Part shown: one piece after another, positions 1 through 7,369 of the stretch
Layout: each line of letters begins with the position of its first letter
Numbering within the stretch: the first letter of the stretch is position 1
Assembly (NCBI GenBank): GCA_029059965.1
Contig: JAIDUY010000434.1
Coordinates: 1-10,699, forward strand
From: Muribaculaceae bacterium
GTDB lineage: Bacteria > Bacteroidota > Bacteroidia > Bacteroidales > Muribaculaceae
DNA: 10,699 bases
Reading direction: 5' to 3'
Program-made: the position numbers and the translations under genes
Notes under the pieces: model-generated
What the model was told of the DNA's origin: nothing
The model's input: only the letters and a program-made list of their open reading frames with translations
Database searches by the model: none

Positions 1-654
1 GTCGCGGCTCATGCCGTTGCCGTAGAGTCTGTAGGAGTAGTCCTCGGCAAATTCCATGCCCTTGACCGGATAGGGATAGAAATAATCGTCGAAGTGGATG
101 CCGTCCACATCGTAGCGGGCTACGATGTCGTCGACCACGCGGCCGATGAACTCGCGGTTTTCAGGCTGGCCGGGATCGAAATACAGCTTGCCGTCGTAGC
201 GGATGAAACGCTCGGGATGACTGTGGTATATATGGCTCTGAGGAAGGGTCTGGCGTTTGTTGGACGTGACGCGGTAGGGGTTGAGCCATGCATGAAGCTC
301 CATTCCGCGGAGGTGGCACTGGTCGATCATGAACTGCAGGGGATCCCAGAAAGGTTCGGGAGCCTTGCCGCCGTCGGTCAGAAAGCGGCTCCAGGGTTCG
401 AGGGCGTCGGCATAGAGTGCGTCGCTCTGCGGACGCACCTGAAAGAGCACTGCATTGACGCCTGCATCCTTGAGGCTGTCGAGCTGACTGATGAGATAGG
501 CCTTGTTCTGGTCGGTGGTCTGACTCTTGTACTGGCCCTGGAAGATAGTGTGCAGCCATGCGCCGCGGAATTCCGTCTTGGGAGTCTGCGCAGTCGATGC
601 AGCCACTCCGAGGAGAGCCGCTGCGGCAAGTGCTGCGATTGTCTTGAGCTTCAT
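1..654 (-). CDS. GHL10 (DUF187) secreted glycosidase-like protein, N-terminal 218 residues
   Basis: The reading frame runs from ATG at 654 leftward and off the window edge, so only the N-terminal part is present; the family is usually roughly twice this long. Residues 1-22 form a signal peptide (MKLKTIAALAAAALLGVAAS, then TAQ), so the product is exported. The mature part shows the hallmarks of glycosyl-hydrolase-like family 10, a TIM-barrel family: EFRGAWLHT (28-36), QVRPQSDALY (72-81), HAWLNPYR (121-128), FDPG (159-162) and DVDGIHFDDYFYP (182-194). The Asp pair in HFDDYFYP lies in the likely active-site region. E. coli DigH (YddW), a relative, cleaves peptide-free peptidoglycan glycan strands; a cell-wall or other glycan substrate is therefore plausible here but is inference. 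The gene has its own promoter in the gap from the upstream secreted-protein gene. Family assignment is secure; substrate unknown. Confidence 0.9.
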   Translation of the reverse strand, partial: MKLKTIAALAAAALLGVAASTAQTPKTEFRGAWLHTIFQGQYKSQTTDQNKAYLISQLDSLKDAGVNAVLFQVRPQSDALYADALEPWSRFLTDGGKAPEPFWDPLQFMIDQCHLRGMELHAWLNPYRVTSNKRQTLPQSHIYHSHPERFIRYDGKLYFDPGQPENREFIGRVVDDIVARYDVDGIHFDDYFYPYPVKGMEFAEDYSYRLYGNGMSRD

Positions 655-724
655 GTGTTTTATAGAGGTAAAGGTGATGTTGTGTGGTCTTTAGGAATCT
701 GTTGTCGATGGTTTAATGACAATG

Positions 725-756
725 CAAAGATAGCCTCTTGCGGTGGAATATGCAAA
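725..756 (-). promoter_or_regulatory. Bacteroidetes-type promoter for the GHL10 gene
   Basis: On the minus strand a perfect -7 box TATCTTTG (TAnnTTTG consensus) lies at 732-725. A -33 box TTTG lies at 756-753, separated by 20 bases, which is the spacing expected for the Bacteroidetes primary sigma factor. It would give an untranslated leader of roughly 60 bases before the ATG at 654. The -33 box abuts the stop codon of the upstream gene (757-759), so the GHL10 gene can be transcribed on its own, with or without read-through from upstream. No transcript data seen. Confidence 0.75.
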
Positions 757-1416
757 TTAACGGACGAGTACCCTCCGGGCTGAGCCGCCCTGAATGCGGA
801 TGTAGACGCCCCGATTCTCCGGAGCATGGGCAAGGCGGACTCCGTCGATTGTGTAGAAGACGGCTTCACCTGCCTTGTCCTCCACGACGGGGAAGCATGC
901 GCCGGCAGGATTGGGCTCGAAACTTACCGTCATGCGCGCAAGACGGCTCTGGCGTACGGACGTCAGTGACACTTCAGCCACTCCACCCGCGGGTGCCGTC
1001 CATGTCTCAGCTGCCCAGTCGAAGCTTCCGCACGAAGGGGAGAAGTTGATGTCGGCGCTGCCTGTGGCCGCGCCGCTCACCGACATCTCGAATCTGATTT
1101 CACGCAGCAGCAGCGAGGCGTCGGTGCTGCGTGCCGTCAGGGTCTCGCCATCGTAGATTCGGACGTCGCAGGGTCCGTCGTAGGGATGGAAAAGGCGCAC
1201 ATGGGTATTGCCTGAGCTTGATGCCGTAAAGCTTATTTCGGCTGTTCCGTCGGTGAAAGTGCGTCCGTCGAGGTCCACCCAGTCCTTGACGGCCGGTTCG
1301 GTCAGCGCCGGAGTCAGCGATGCCGGATTGTTGAAGTCGAATACGGCGTCGGACGGAGTCTGTGCCGATGCGGCGACGGCGGAAAGTAATATTGCCGGGA
1401 TGAGTATGTGTTTCAT
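757..1416 (-). CDS. Small secreted protein of unknown function with a Bacteroidales-style C-terminal tail
   Basis: A 219-residue product. ATG at 1416 is preferred over an in-frame TTG two codons upstream because the former begins a clean signal peptide, MKHILIPAILLSAVAASAQ. The mature region (about 25-170) is Ser/Thr/Ala/Gly-rich with alternating hydrophobic residues, suggesting a beta-sandwich, and contains FDFNNPASLTPAL (26-38), SSSGNTHVRLFHPYDGPCDVRIYDG (67-90, in pieces SGNTHVRLF and VRIYDG) and WTAPAGGVAEVSLTS (139-153). Residues 184-219 match the short tail common in secreted Bacteroidales proteins: EAVFYTIDGVRL, then NRGVYIRIQG and a basic end, resembling the C-terminal sorting or anchoring type of domain. 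Three or four cysteines are present (83, 129, 174). It starts 19 bp after the helicase stop, so it is probably the last gene of that unit. I do not recognise a specific family; enzyme activity is not indicated. Confidence 0.8.
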   Translation of the reverse strand: MKHILIPAILLSAVAASAQTPSDAVFDFNNPASLTPALTEPAVKDWVDLDGRTFTDGTAEISFTASSSGNTHVRLFHPYDGPCDVRIYDGETLTARSTDASLLLREIRFEMSVSGAATGSADINFSPSCGSFDWAAETWTAPAGGVAEVSLTSVRQSRLARMTVSFEPNPAGACFPVVEDKAGEAVFYTIDGVRLAHAPENRGVYIRIQGGSARRVLVR

Positions 1417-1435
1417 AATCAAAGTATAATAGCGT

Positions 1436-3922
1436 TTAATGTGTATGCCGGTACTCTTGCATCCGCATGATTGTCTGGTCCTGGGGGCTTATGCTTTCGA
1501 AGCGTTGGACAAGTTCTCCCAGACGTCTTGTCGGGTCGGTCGAGCAGCACACGACAAGGCGCTGTCGGGCCCTCGACATGGCGACATAAAGGATGCGCAT
1601 CGATTCCTCCTCAGAGCCGAAGCCCGACGAGGCGTTGTGAATCACGACGTTGTCCATCTCCATGCCTTTGGCTTTATGGACGGTGAGGACAATGAGCCGT
1701 TCGCGGACCACTCCTTGCGCAAACAGGTCGCCCTCGTTGAACCCGAGGATTTCGTTGAGGTGCGCCGATGCCTGGGCTCTCAGCGTATGCTCATTGCCGC
1801 GGTCAACTATTATTTTGTCAATGAGGTCGATGACATATCCGAAGTGAGGTATGGCCTTGACGGCACCTTGCACAAGGAAGTGCATATAAGCCCTGTCGAA
1901 CGCCCGGGCGAGTGCCGAGCAGCGGTCGTCCTCGTCCTCGGGTGAGTCCATGATTGTCAATGTGTTTCTGTAGAGTTCGCCGTAACGCGCCTCGAAGCGC
2001 GCGGCAATGCGGCGCGTGCGTTCCTCCGCGCGGAAATTGCGGTGAGACGCCGAGTGGTCGACGATGGTCGGAGCGAGGGCGCACAGCAGTTCGGCCGTCG
2101 CCGCCACATCGTCGTCGGCCAGGTGGGAGTTGACCCCCTTGAGTCCGAGATAGCCCGTCATGAAGCCGAGGCTGTGGCTCCACAGATTCGGATACAGCAG
2201 GCGCGAAAGCCTCAGGGTATCAATGCCGCTGTTCCCGTCGGCAAGGCATTCGGGCGTCGGCAGTGTGGTATGGCGTGAGATGTTGTTGCGGAGTATGGCG
2301 ATGTCGAACCCGAGATTGTGACCCGCGGGAATGCAGCCGTCGATATATTGGGCGAACATCATCAGACCCGCAGACGGTTCGACTGCGTCGACACGTCCGA
2401 GCAGGTCGGCCAGCGGATTCTCGACGTCGCCGAGCATTGCCGGCACCTGCCTTTCGCTGCGTATGTAGACATTGAATTCCGAACCCGGAATAATCGAGCC
2501 GCCGCACATTTTCACAGCCGAAATCTGCACGATATCGTCCTCGTCCACATTGAGACCTGTTGTCTCGGTGTCGATGACGCAGACAGTGGCCGAAATGTCG
2601 TTCAGTATGCTTGCTGCGTTCTCGATGTCGGTGGGACTGTCCATGTCGAGAAGAGTCTTCGGGCAGATTGCCATTCTGTTCATCCTGCCGGTGAGCTGGC
2701 GGGCCTCCGACAGTGTTCGGGTTCCGCGACACTGATAGATGAGCCGCGCCCATTCGGAATGTCGCTCGGGACGTTCGCATACTGCCAGATGGCTCCACAG
2801 GGTCTTGAAATCCGCGCCCCGGAACAGGTCGTGCTGAGTCAGAAGTATATGACGTATCCCGTGGCTTTCGAGAGCCTCCGACACTTTCCGACCCTCGAGA
2901 TTGGAGCGCACGAGTACAGCCGTCGAGTCGCTTCCGTTGCGTCCCGAAAGGCTGCGGGCCAGCGGACACATCAGTTCTGTCAGCATGTTCGCCGGAGCCT
3001 GCATCAGACGCAGACAGTCGGAAGGGCCGGGGCCGTTGACGCTTTCGGGCAGCAGCTCGGGCGATATGTCGAGGAAACGTATGGCATAGTCGTTGCAGAG
3101 CTCCACGAGCTGTTTGTGCGAGCGGTAGTTGCGTGTCAGGTGATGGATGTTCCCGGCGCATTTCCGGCGCACGCCCTCGAGAGCTTCGATGCCCGCACCG
3201 GTGAATCCGAAGATAGCCTGCTGTTCGTCGCCGAGATATAGTATTTCCGACTTTTTGGCCGCCAAAATCTCCACTATGGCAAGCTGCAGGGGCGACAGGT
3301 CCTGGACTTCGTCAATCTGAATCCATTCGTAATCCGTCATCTTCAGCGTTCCGGGACTGGCGTCGCGGATTGCCGTATAGGTCATCATGAGGATGTCGTC
3401 GAAATCTATCAGTCTGTTCTCTTCCTTGAAGCGCCTGTATATTCCGGCGTCAATAATGTCGTTGGACGATACATGACGTTTGGAAGTGCGGATGATGCTT
3501 TCGGGATGCCGGTGCTCGCGCTGGTAGAGCATGGCGGCGACTTTCTGTACATGCTCGATGTTGCGGACGAACGAATCGAAGTTCTCGCCGGCAAGTATCT
3601 CTGCGTCCTCGTCGTCGAGCACTGCCGTGTCGGGATGTACGAGTCTGTTGGCGAAGAGGAACTGGAGACAGAAGCGGTGAAGGTTGCCTACGAACAGCTC
3701 GCCCGGCACCGAGCCGATATAGTTTTCGATGCGGCCGACCATCTCGCGGGCGGCGCGGTTGGTGAAGGTCAGGCACAGCATGCGTCCGTAGGGTATGCCG
3801 CGCATCACGGATGCGTGCAGCACACGGCGTGCAAGTATGTGGGTCTTGCCGCAACCGGGCCCCGCAAGCACGAGTGCCGCCGGGGCTTCAAGTTCGATTA
3901 TGCGCTGTTGGCCGGAATCCAT
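1436..3922 (-). CDS. SF1A (UvrD/PcrA-like) DNA helicase with an inserted DnaQ-type 3'-5' exonuclease domain
   Basis: An 828-residue ATP-dependent helicase. The frame stays open further upstream into the araC gene, but ATG at 3922 fits best: the conserved helicase N-terminus begins there. Helicase motifs: Walker A LVLAGPGCGKT (17-27), LTFTNRAAREM (51-61), GNLHRF (79-84), motif II IDEVQD (203-208), motif III GDEQQAIFGFTGA (231-243), motif IV TRNYRSH (263-269), motif V TVHKAKGMEMDNVV (747-760), motif VI RILYVAMSRARQRL (776-789). Between motifs IV and V sits a complete DEDDh exonuclease domain (about 446-612): DTETTG with D451 and E453, AGHNLGFD ending at D540, and HLADDD with H600 and D605. All catalytic residues appear intact. 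The expected activity is 3'-5' unwinding coupled to 3'-end digestion in repair or recombination; the exact role is unknown. It follows araC by 32 bp and precedes a secreted-protein gene by 19 bp; neither neighbour is an obvious repair gene. Confidence 0.92.
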   Translation of the reverse strand: MDSGQQRIIELEAPAALVLAGPGCGKTHILARRVLHASVMRGIPYGRMLCLTFTNRAAREMVGRIENYIGSVPGELFVGNLHRFCLQFLFANRLVHPDTAVLDDEDAEILAGENFDSFVRNIEHVQKVAAMLYQREHRHPESIIRTSKRHVSSNDIIDAGIYRRFKEENRLIDFDDILMMTYTAIRDASPGTLKMTDYEWIQIDEVQDLSPLQLAIVEILAAKKSEILYLGDEQQAIFGFTGAGIEALEGVRRKCAGNIHHLTRNYRSHKQLVELCNDYAIRFLDISPELLPESVNGPGPSDCLRLMQAPANMLTELMCPLARSLSGRNGSDSTAVLVRSNLEGRKVSEALESHGIRHILLTQHDLFRGADFKTLWSHLAVCERPERHSEWARLIYQCRGTRTLSEARQLTGRMNRMAICPKTLLDMDSPTDIENAASILNDISATVCVIDTETTGLNVDEDDIVQISAVKMCGGSIIPGSEFNVYIRSERQVPAMLGDVENPLADLLGRVDAVEPSAGLMMFAQYIDGCIPAGHNLGFDIAILRNNISRHTTLPTPECLADGNSGIDTLRLSRLLYPNLWSHSLGFMTGYLGLKGVNSHLADDDVAATAELLCALAPTIVDHSASHRNFRAEERTRRIAARFEARYGELYRNTLTIMDSPEDEDDRCSALARAFDRAYMHFLVQGAVKAIPHFGYVIDLIDKIIVDRGNEHTLRAQASAHLNEILGFNEGDLFAQGVVRERLIVLTVHKAKGMEMDNVVIHNASSGFGSEEESMRILYVAMSRARQRLVVCCSTDPTRRLGELVQRFESISPQDQTIMRMQEYRHTH

Positions 3923-3954
3923 TTCAGTGGCGAATGATGGGGGACAGACGTCGC

Positions 3955-4869
3955 CTATACGGCTGTCTGTCGGCGGAATTCGGTGGGACTCTGTCCGGTG
4001 GCGCGGCGGAACATGCGCGAGAAATGCGCCGGGTGCTGAAAGCCCAGCGAGTAGGCTATGGTGGCGACATCGTCGTCCGACGCTGCCAGACGTTGCTTGG
4101 CTGTGGATACGAGCTGGCGTCCGATGAGTGCCTTGGTCGTCATGCCCGTCTCGCGTTTGACGAGCTCGCTGAGGTACTTTGGTGTCAGGCACAGCTCGGA
4201 GGCGAAGTCGGCAACGGCAGGCAGGGCCTCGCGGCAAGCCCCGGAGCCGTAGTAGCCGCGCACCAGGCGCTCCAGCTTTGCCACGATGGCCGTATTGGCT
4301 TTGTGGCGGGTGGCGAACTGGCGGTCGTAGAAGCGGTCGATGTGTTGGAGAAGCAGCTGCAAGCCGGCGCATATCACCGGTCGTGTATGGCGGTCGGCAG
4401 GACGCCGTATCTCCCGCGCGATGGCGTCGAGGCAGCCCGTGATGATGGCGCGTTCGTCATCGTCGAGGTGGAGTGCCTCGTTCTGCGAGTAGTCGAAGAA
4501 GGCGAACGATTCAAGGGCTTCGCCCAAAGGAGTTCCGGCTATCAGGTCGTGATGGAACAGGATGCCCTCGGCACTGTGCAGGGCGTCGGCGGTCGATGAC
4601 GACACGTCGACTGTCTGCCCGGGTGCGAAGCTCACTATCGTGCCTGCCTGACAGTCGTAACTGTTGCGCCCGTAGTGCAGCGTACAGCCGGGTCCGTTTT
4701 TGAGGAACAGGGCGTAGATGCCGTAATTCATCCTGATGCGGGCAGCCGGAGGCTCGGCGTCGTGGAGCGAGATGACGCTCACCAGCGGATGCTCTGTCGG
4801 CAGTCCGTAGAGTCGGTTGTATGCGTCGACGCTGTCAAGATTGACGGTCATTGTTTTCTCTGTACTCAT
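3955..4869 (-). CDS. AraC-family transcriptional regulator
   Basis: A 304-residue one-component regulator. Residues about 30-180 form a cupin-like sensor portion (RMNYGIYALFLKNGPG, AGTIVSFAPGQTVDV); the ligand cannot be read from sequence. The C-terminal AraC/XylS DNA-binding domain (about 196-302) has two helix-turn-helix units: LPAVADFASELCLTPKYLSELVKR (split over 216-239) and VATIAYSLGFQHPAHFSRMFRR (268-289), ending with TGQSPTEFRR, the conserved family signature. ATG at 4869 is taken as the start; MTVNLD six codons in is an alternative. It is transcribed divergently from the alpha/beta hydrolase-acetyltransferase pair across a 137-bp gap, the usual arrangement for an AraC activator and its target, so control of that pair (and of its own operon) is the leading inference. 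It heads a minus-strand unit that continues into the helicase gene 32 bp downstream. Confidence 0.93.
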   Translation of the reverse strand: MSTEKTMTVNLDSVDAYNRLYGLPTEHPLVSVISLHDAEPPAARIRMNYGIYALFLKNGPGCTLHYGRNSYDCQAGTIVSFAPGQTVDVSSSTADALHSAEGILFHHDLIAGTPLGEALESFAFFDYSQNEALHLDDDERAIITGCLDAIAREIRRPADRHTRPVICAGLQLLLQHIDRFYDRQFATRHKANTAIVAKLERLVRGYYGSGACREALPAVADFASELCLTPKYLSELVKRETGMTTKALIGRQLVSTAKQRLAASDDDVATIAYSLGFQHPAHFSRMFRRATGQSPTEFRRQTAV

Positions 4870-5006
4870 GAGTGTCGGAAACTTGTGTTCTGTTTTGCAA
4901 AGATAATCAAAATATCCTTGTGACCGTGGCTTTTTTCCGCTTTCAGATAAGCGAAACCGAAAAAATGGTTGTGAATTTGTGTCGGCGATTCACGAAATTT
5001 GCAACG
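4870..5006. promoter_or_regulatory. Divergent regulatory gap between araC-family gene and hydrolase-acetyltransferase operon
   Basis: This AT-rich 137-bp gap must hold both promoters. For the minus-strand regulator a perfect -7 box TATCTTTG lies at 4905-4898, 28 bases from the ATG; no good -33 TTTG is seen at the right distance, which would suit a promoter helped by an activator. For the plus-strand operon only a weak -7 candidate, TATCCTTG (4913-4920), was found, with TTTG at 4894-4897 and a short 15-base spacer. Two small inverted repeats may be operator pieces: CGCTT/AAGCG (4938-4942 and 4949-4953, 6-base loop) and GTGAA/TTCAC (4971-4975 and 4989-4993). Binding by the neighbouring AraC protein is inference. 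Confidence 0.5.
4898..4905 (-). promoter_or_regulatory. -7 box for the AraC-family gene
   Basis: TATCTTTG on the minus strand matches the Bacteroidetes TAnnTTTG consensus exactly and is identical to the box ahead of the GHL10 gene. It lies 28 bases upstream of the regulator start. The upstream -33 element is not recognisable. Confidence 0.5.
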
Positions 5007-6083
5007 ATGAAACAGATAATGACCGCTGCCGTGCTCCTTTGCGGCGCATTCGCAGCCAACACTCAGACTATGAACGATATCAACCGTAACACACAGCTCC
5101 CGCAGCCCGAACAGCTCGTCCTCGTTGACGACTGGGACAAGGTATTCGCCAAGAGCGACAAGGTGGAGCACAGCAAAGTAACATTCGTCAACCGCTACGG
5201 CATCACTCTCGCCGCCGATGTCTACCGACCCAAAGGTACTTCGACACCCCTGCCTGCAGTGGCCGTTTCGGGCCCGTTCGGTGCGGTAAAGGAGCAAAGT
5301 TCAGGCTTTTACGCTCAGCAGTTAGCCGAACGCGGCTTCCTCGCCATCGCTTTCGACCCCTCGTTTACCGGCGAGAGCGGAGGCATGCCGCGGCGTGTGG
5401 CCTCGCCCGACATCAATACCGAGGATTTCTCGGCGGCCGTCGACTTCCTTGCCACCAATCCTGACGTCGACCCCGAACGGATTGGAATCCTCGGCATATG
5501 CGGATGGGGCGGTTTCGCCGTCAGCGCGGCCGCTTCCGACAGCCGCATCAAGGCCGCGGTGGCATCCACGATGTACGACATGTGCCGTGTGACCGCCAAC
5601 GGATATTTCGATGCCGACGACAGTGCCGAAGCCCGCGACCGTGCCCGTGCGGCGCTGAACGCCCGGCGCACCGAGGATTATCGCAACGGAGCCTATGCCC
5701 GCGCCGGAGGCGTGGCCGATACCATTCCCGCCGATGCCCCTCAGTTCATGCACGACTACTACGACTACTATAAGACACCGCGCGGATTCCATCCCCGCAG
5801 CGGCAACTCCACCGACGGCTGGAACGTGACCTCCGCGCTGCCGTTCATCAACTTCACCCTCGGCGACCGCGCTTCCGAAATCGTCAATCCCGTGATGATA
5901 GTCCACGGCGAGAAAGCCCATTCGCGCTACTTCGGCGAGGACATGTTCCACCGCCTCAATGGCGACAACAAGAAGCTGGTGATAGTCCCCGGCGCAAGCC
6001 ATACCGACCTCTACGACCGTCTCGACAAGATTCCCTTCGACGCCATCGCCGATTTCTACAACGAATCCATGCCTGCCCGATGA
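5007..6083 (+). CDS. Exported alpha/beta hydrolase, dienelactone-hydrolase-like, probable Cys nucleophile
   Basis: A 358-residue product. ATG at 5007 is chosen because it begins a signal peptide ([20 protein letters not shown]); an in-frame GTG at 4872 would add 45 unlikely residues inside the promoter gap. The fold is shown by [16 protein letters not shown] (60-75), [22 protein letters not shown] (83-104, in parts), [11 protein letters not shown] (117-126) around the oxyanion region, and the nucleophile elbow [10 protein letters not shown] (160-169). In the elbow no serine is available; C165 in GIC takes the nucleophile place, as in dienelactone hydrolase (GxCxG). The catalytic His is H332 in GASHTDLYD; the acid is probably E302 in VHGEKAH or a nearby Asp. 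The reaction is hydrolysis of an ester or similar bond, substrate unknown. It is followed by an O-acetyltransferase gene with overlapping stop and start, and faces an AraC-type regulator that probably controls it. Confidence 0.88.
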   Translation: MKQIMTAAVLLCGAFAANTQTMNDINRNTQLPQPEQLVLVDDWDKVFAKSDKVEHSKVTFVNRYGITLAADVYRPKGTSTPLPAVAVSGPFGAVKEQSSGFYAQQLAERGFLAIAFDPSFTGESGGMPRRVASPDINTEDFSAAVDFLATNPDVDPERIGILGICGWGGFAVSAAASDSRIKAAVASTMYDMCRVTANGYFDADDSAEARDRARAALNARRTEDYRNGAYARAGGVADTIPADAPQFMHDYYDYYKTPRGFHPRSGNSTDGWNVTSALPFINFTLGDRASEIVNPVMIVHGEKAHSRYFGEDMFHRLNGDNKKLVIVPGASHTDLYDRLDKIPFDAIADFYNESMPAR

Positions 6084-6643
6084 CGACAGCCGAGTTTATC
6101 CAAGTCATGGACTCCGGCGCCGATGTGCGCGCGGGCTCGCCCGTCCACGAAGTCATGCACCGTCTGAGTCAGGAGGCCATAAGGCTCACGCTGCGCCTCA
6201 ACGGAAGCTACAACACTGCCGAGGAAATAGTAGCGCTGATGTCCGAGCTTACCGGAACCGAGGTCGACGCCTCCTTCCGCCTGTTCCCGCCGTTCTATAC
6301 CGACTGCGGAAAGAACATACATTTCGGCAAAAGGGTGTTCGTCAATTCCGGATGCCGCTTTCAGGACCAGGGCGGCATAACGATAGGCGATGATGTCCTG
6401 GTCGGCCACAACTGCGTGATAGCCACCCTCAACCACCTGATGGACCCCGACAGGCGTGCCGATATGATTCCCTCGCCCGTAAGGATAGGCGACAAGGTAT
6501 GGATAGGAGCCAACGTGACGATACTTCCCGGCGTGACCGTCGGCGAGGGTGCCGTCCTTGCAGCCGGCGCCGTGGTGACACGTGACGTCGAGCCCCGTAC
6601 CGTCGTGGGCGGCGTACCGGCCCGAGTGATTCGAAGAATCTGA
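6080..6643 (+). CDS. Sugar O-acetyltransferase, maltose acetyltransferase/NodL type (LbH fold)
   Basis: A 187-residue acetyl-CoA-dependent acetyltransferase, the full length of the family. Residues 1-70 form the helical N-terminal Mac domain. From about 75 the left-handed beta-helix hexapeptide repeats begin: [19 protein letters not shown] repeat (79-92), [15 protein letters not shown] (100-114), [37 protein letters not shown] (134-170, several repeats) and the closing [11 protein letters not shown] (177-187). H119 in ATLNHLMDP sits where the catalytic His of maltose/galactoside acetyltransferases lies. The likely role is acetylation of a hydroxyl on a sugar or sugar-like acceptor; the true acceptor is unknown. 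The ATG overlaps the hydrolase stop (ATGA), so the two are almost surely co-translated. A hairpin follows 18 bp after the stop. Confidence 0.93.
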   Translation: MTTAEFIQVMDSGADVRAGSPVHEVMHRLSQEAIRLTLRLNGSYNTAEEIVALMSELTGTEVDASFRLFPPFYTDCGKNIHFGKRVFVNSGCRFQDQGGITIGDDVLVGHNCVIATLNHLMDPDRRADMIPSPVRIGDKVWIGANVTILPGVTVGEGAVLAAGAVVTRDVEPRTVVGGVPARVIRRI

Positions 6644-6661
6644 ATAGAGCTGGATGAATGG

Positions 6662-6702
6662 AACAGGGAGACTGCGGTGACGCGGCCTCCCTGTTTCATT
6701 TC
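6662..6702. terminator. Hairpin terminator between convergent operons
   Basis: AACAGGGAG (6662-6670) pairs with CTCCCTGTT (6687-6695), with a further GCG/CGC pairing around a GTGA loop inside. On the plus strand it is followed by TTTCATTTC, a modest T-rich tail, so it should end the hydrolase-acetyltransferase transcript. It also lies just past the stop of the converging SGNH gene (6716) and may serve that operon too, though the minus-strand side lacks a T run. Confidence 0.75.
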
Positions 6703-6715
6703 ACGGATTGATTCT

Positions 6716-7369
6716 TTATTCGTTCACATAGGGCAGGACGATGTCGCGCCATATGAGGTAGCCCGGAGCCAGCAGGTGCAGGCCGTCGTTGGTGAGGTCG
6801 GACCGCAGATTGCCGTTCTCGTCGCAGAACGAGGGATGGAGATTGATCCAAGTGATGCCGCGGCGCTCTGCCATCGGTTCGAGCAGGGCGTTGATGTCGC
6901 GTATGGTCTGTTCCTTTCCGGCCATCAGGCGGTAGCGTCCGAAGCTGTTGTTGATGGGCAGCAGCGACTGCAGGTAGAGTTTGGTGCCGGGAGTGGCTTC
7001 CTGGATGTGTGCCACCAGAGCCTCGACAGCCGTTGCGATGGAGTCGGGGGTGAGGTCGTGGCTGACGTCGTTGGCGCCGACAAGGAGGAAAATCTTGGCA
7101 GGCTTGCCGTCGGTGACGCAGTCGAGGCGTTCCTCGATGCCCTCGACGATGTCGCCGTTTATGCCGCGGTTCACGACATTGGGCATGCGCAGAAGCTCGT
7201 GCCACTCGCAGCCGTGGGTCAGGCTGTTGCCGAGAAAGACGATGGTGGTGCTGTCCACGCCGAGCTCGTTGAACAGGCTCGCGCGCTGGTAGTAGAGCTC
7301 GCTGTGCTTGGTCTGGGCGGAGCACAGCAACGCGGCGGCTGCGGCAAGGATGAAGAGAAAGCGTCGCAT
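6716..7369 (-). CDS. Exported SGNH/GDSL-family hydrolase (esterase), last gene of the MurNAc cluster
   Basis: A 217-residue protein with a signal peptide (MRRFLFILAAAAALLCSAQ), so it probably acts in the periplasm. SGNH blocks are complete: block I VFLGNSLTHG (44-53) with nucleophile S49 and the common GNSL variant of GDSL; block II NRGINGD (67-73) with G69; block III LLVGAND (96-101 or so) with N100; block V NDGLHLLAPGY (194-204) with D195 and H198. The family removes acetyl or acyl groups from carbohydrates and lipids. Its start codon shares one base with the murQ stop, so it is translationally coupled to murQ. That context suggests a carbohydrate esterase acting on O-acetylated MurNAc or muropeptides, an inference from neighbourhood only. 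Family certain, substrate not. Confidence 0.9.
   Translation of the reverse strand: MRRFLFILAAAAALLCSAQTKHSELYYQRASLFNELGVDSTTIVFLGNSLTHGCEWHELLRMPNVVNRGINGDIVEGIEERLDCVTDGKPAKIFLLVGANDVSHDLTPDSIATAVEALVAHIQEATPGTKLYLQSLLPINNSFGRYRLMAGKEQTIRDINALLEPMAERRGITWINLHPSFCDENGNLRSDLTNDGLHLLAPGYLIWRDIVLPYVNE

Noticed and set aside
1417..1435. TACTTTG just upstream of the secreted-protein gene as a promoter
   Set aside because: The box is one base short of consensus and only 3 bases from the ATG, leaving no room for a leader; co-transcription with the helicase is simpler.
2318..3241. 307-codon plus-strand frame opposite the helicase
   Set aside because: Antisense of a certain gene with no signal, motif or family resemblance. 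The minus-strand frame at 2220-3161 is likewise an out-of-frame shadow.
3923..4372. N-terminal extension of 150 residues on the helicase, open in frame through the araC gene
   Set aside because: It is a shadow of the araC coding region: Arg/Pro-rich, low in conserved motifs, and the helicase family begins right at the ATG at 3922.
3811..4599. 262-codon plus-strand frame opposite araC
   Set aside because: Antisense shadow; the araC gene on the other strand has complete conserved domains.
4872..5006. Upstream GTG start adding 45 residues to the alpha/beta hydrolase
   Set aside because: It would bury the signal peptide and cover the promoter gap; the ATG at 5007 starts a normal signal sequence.
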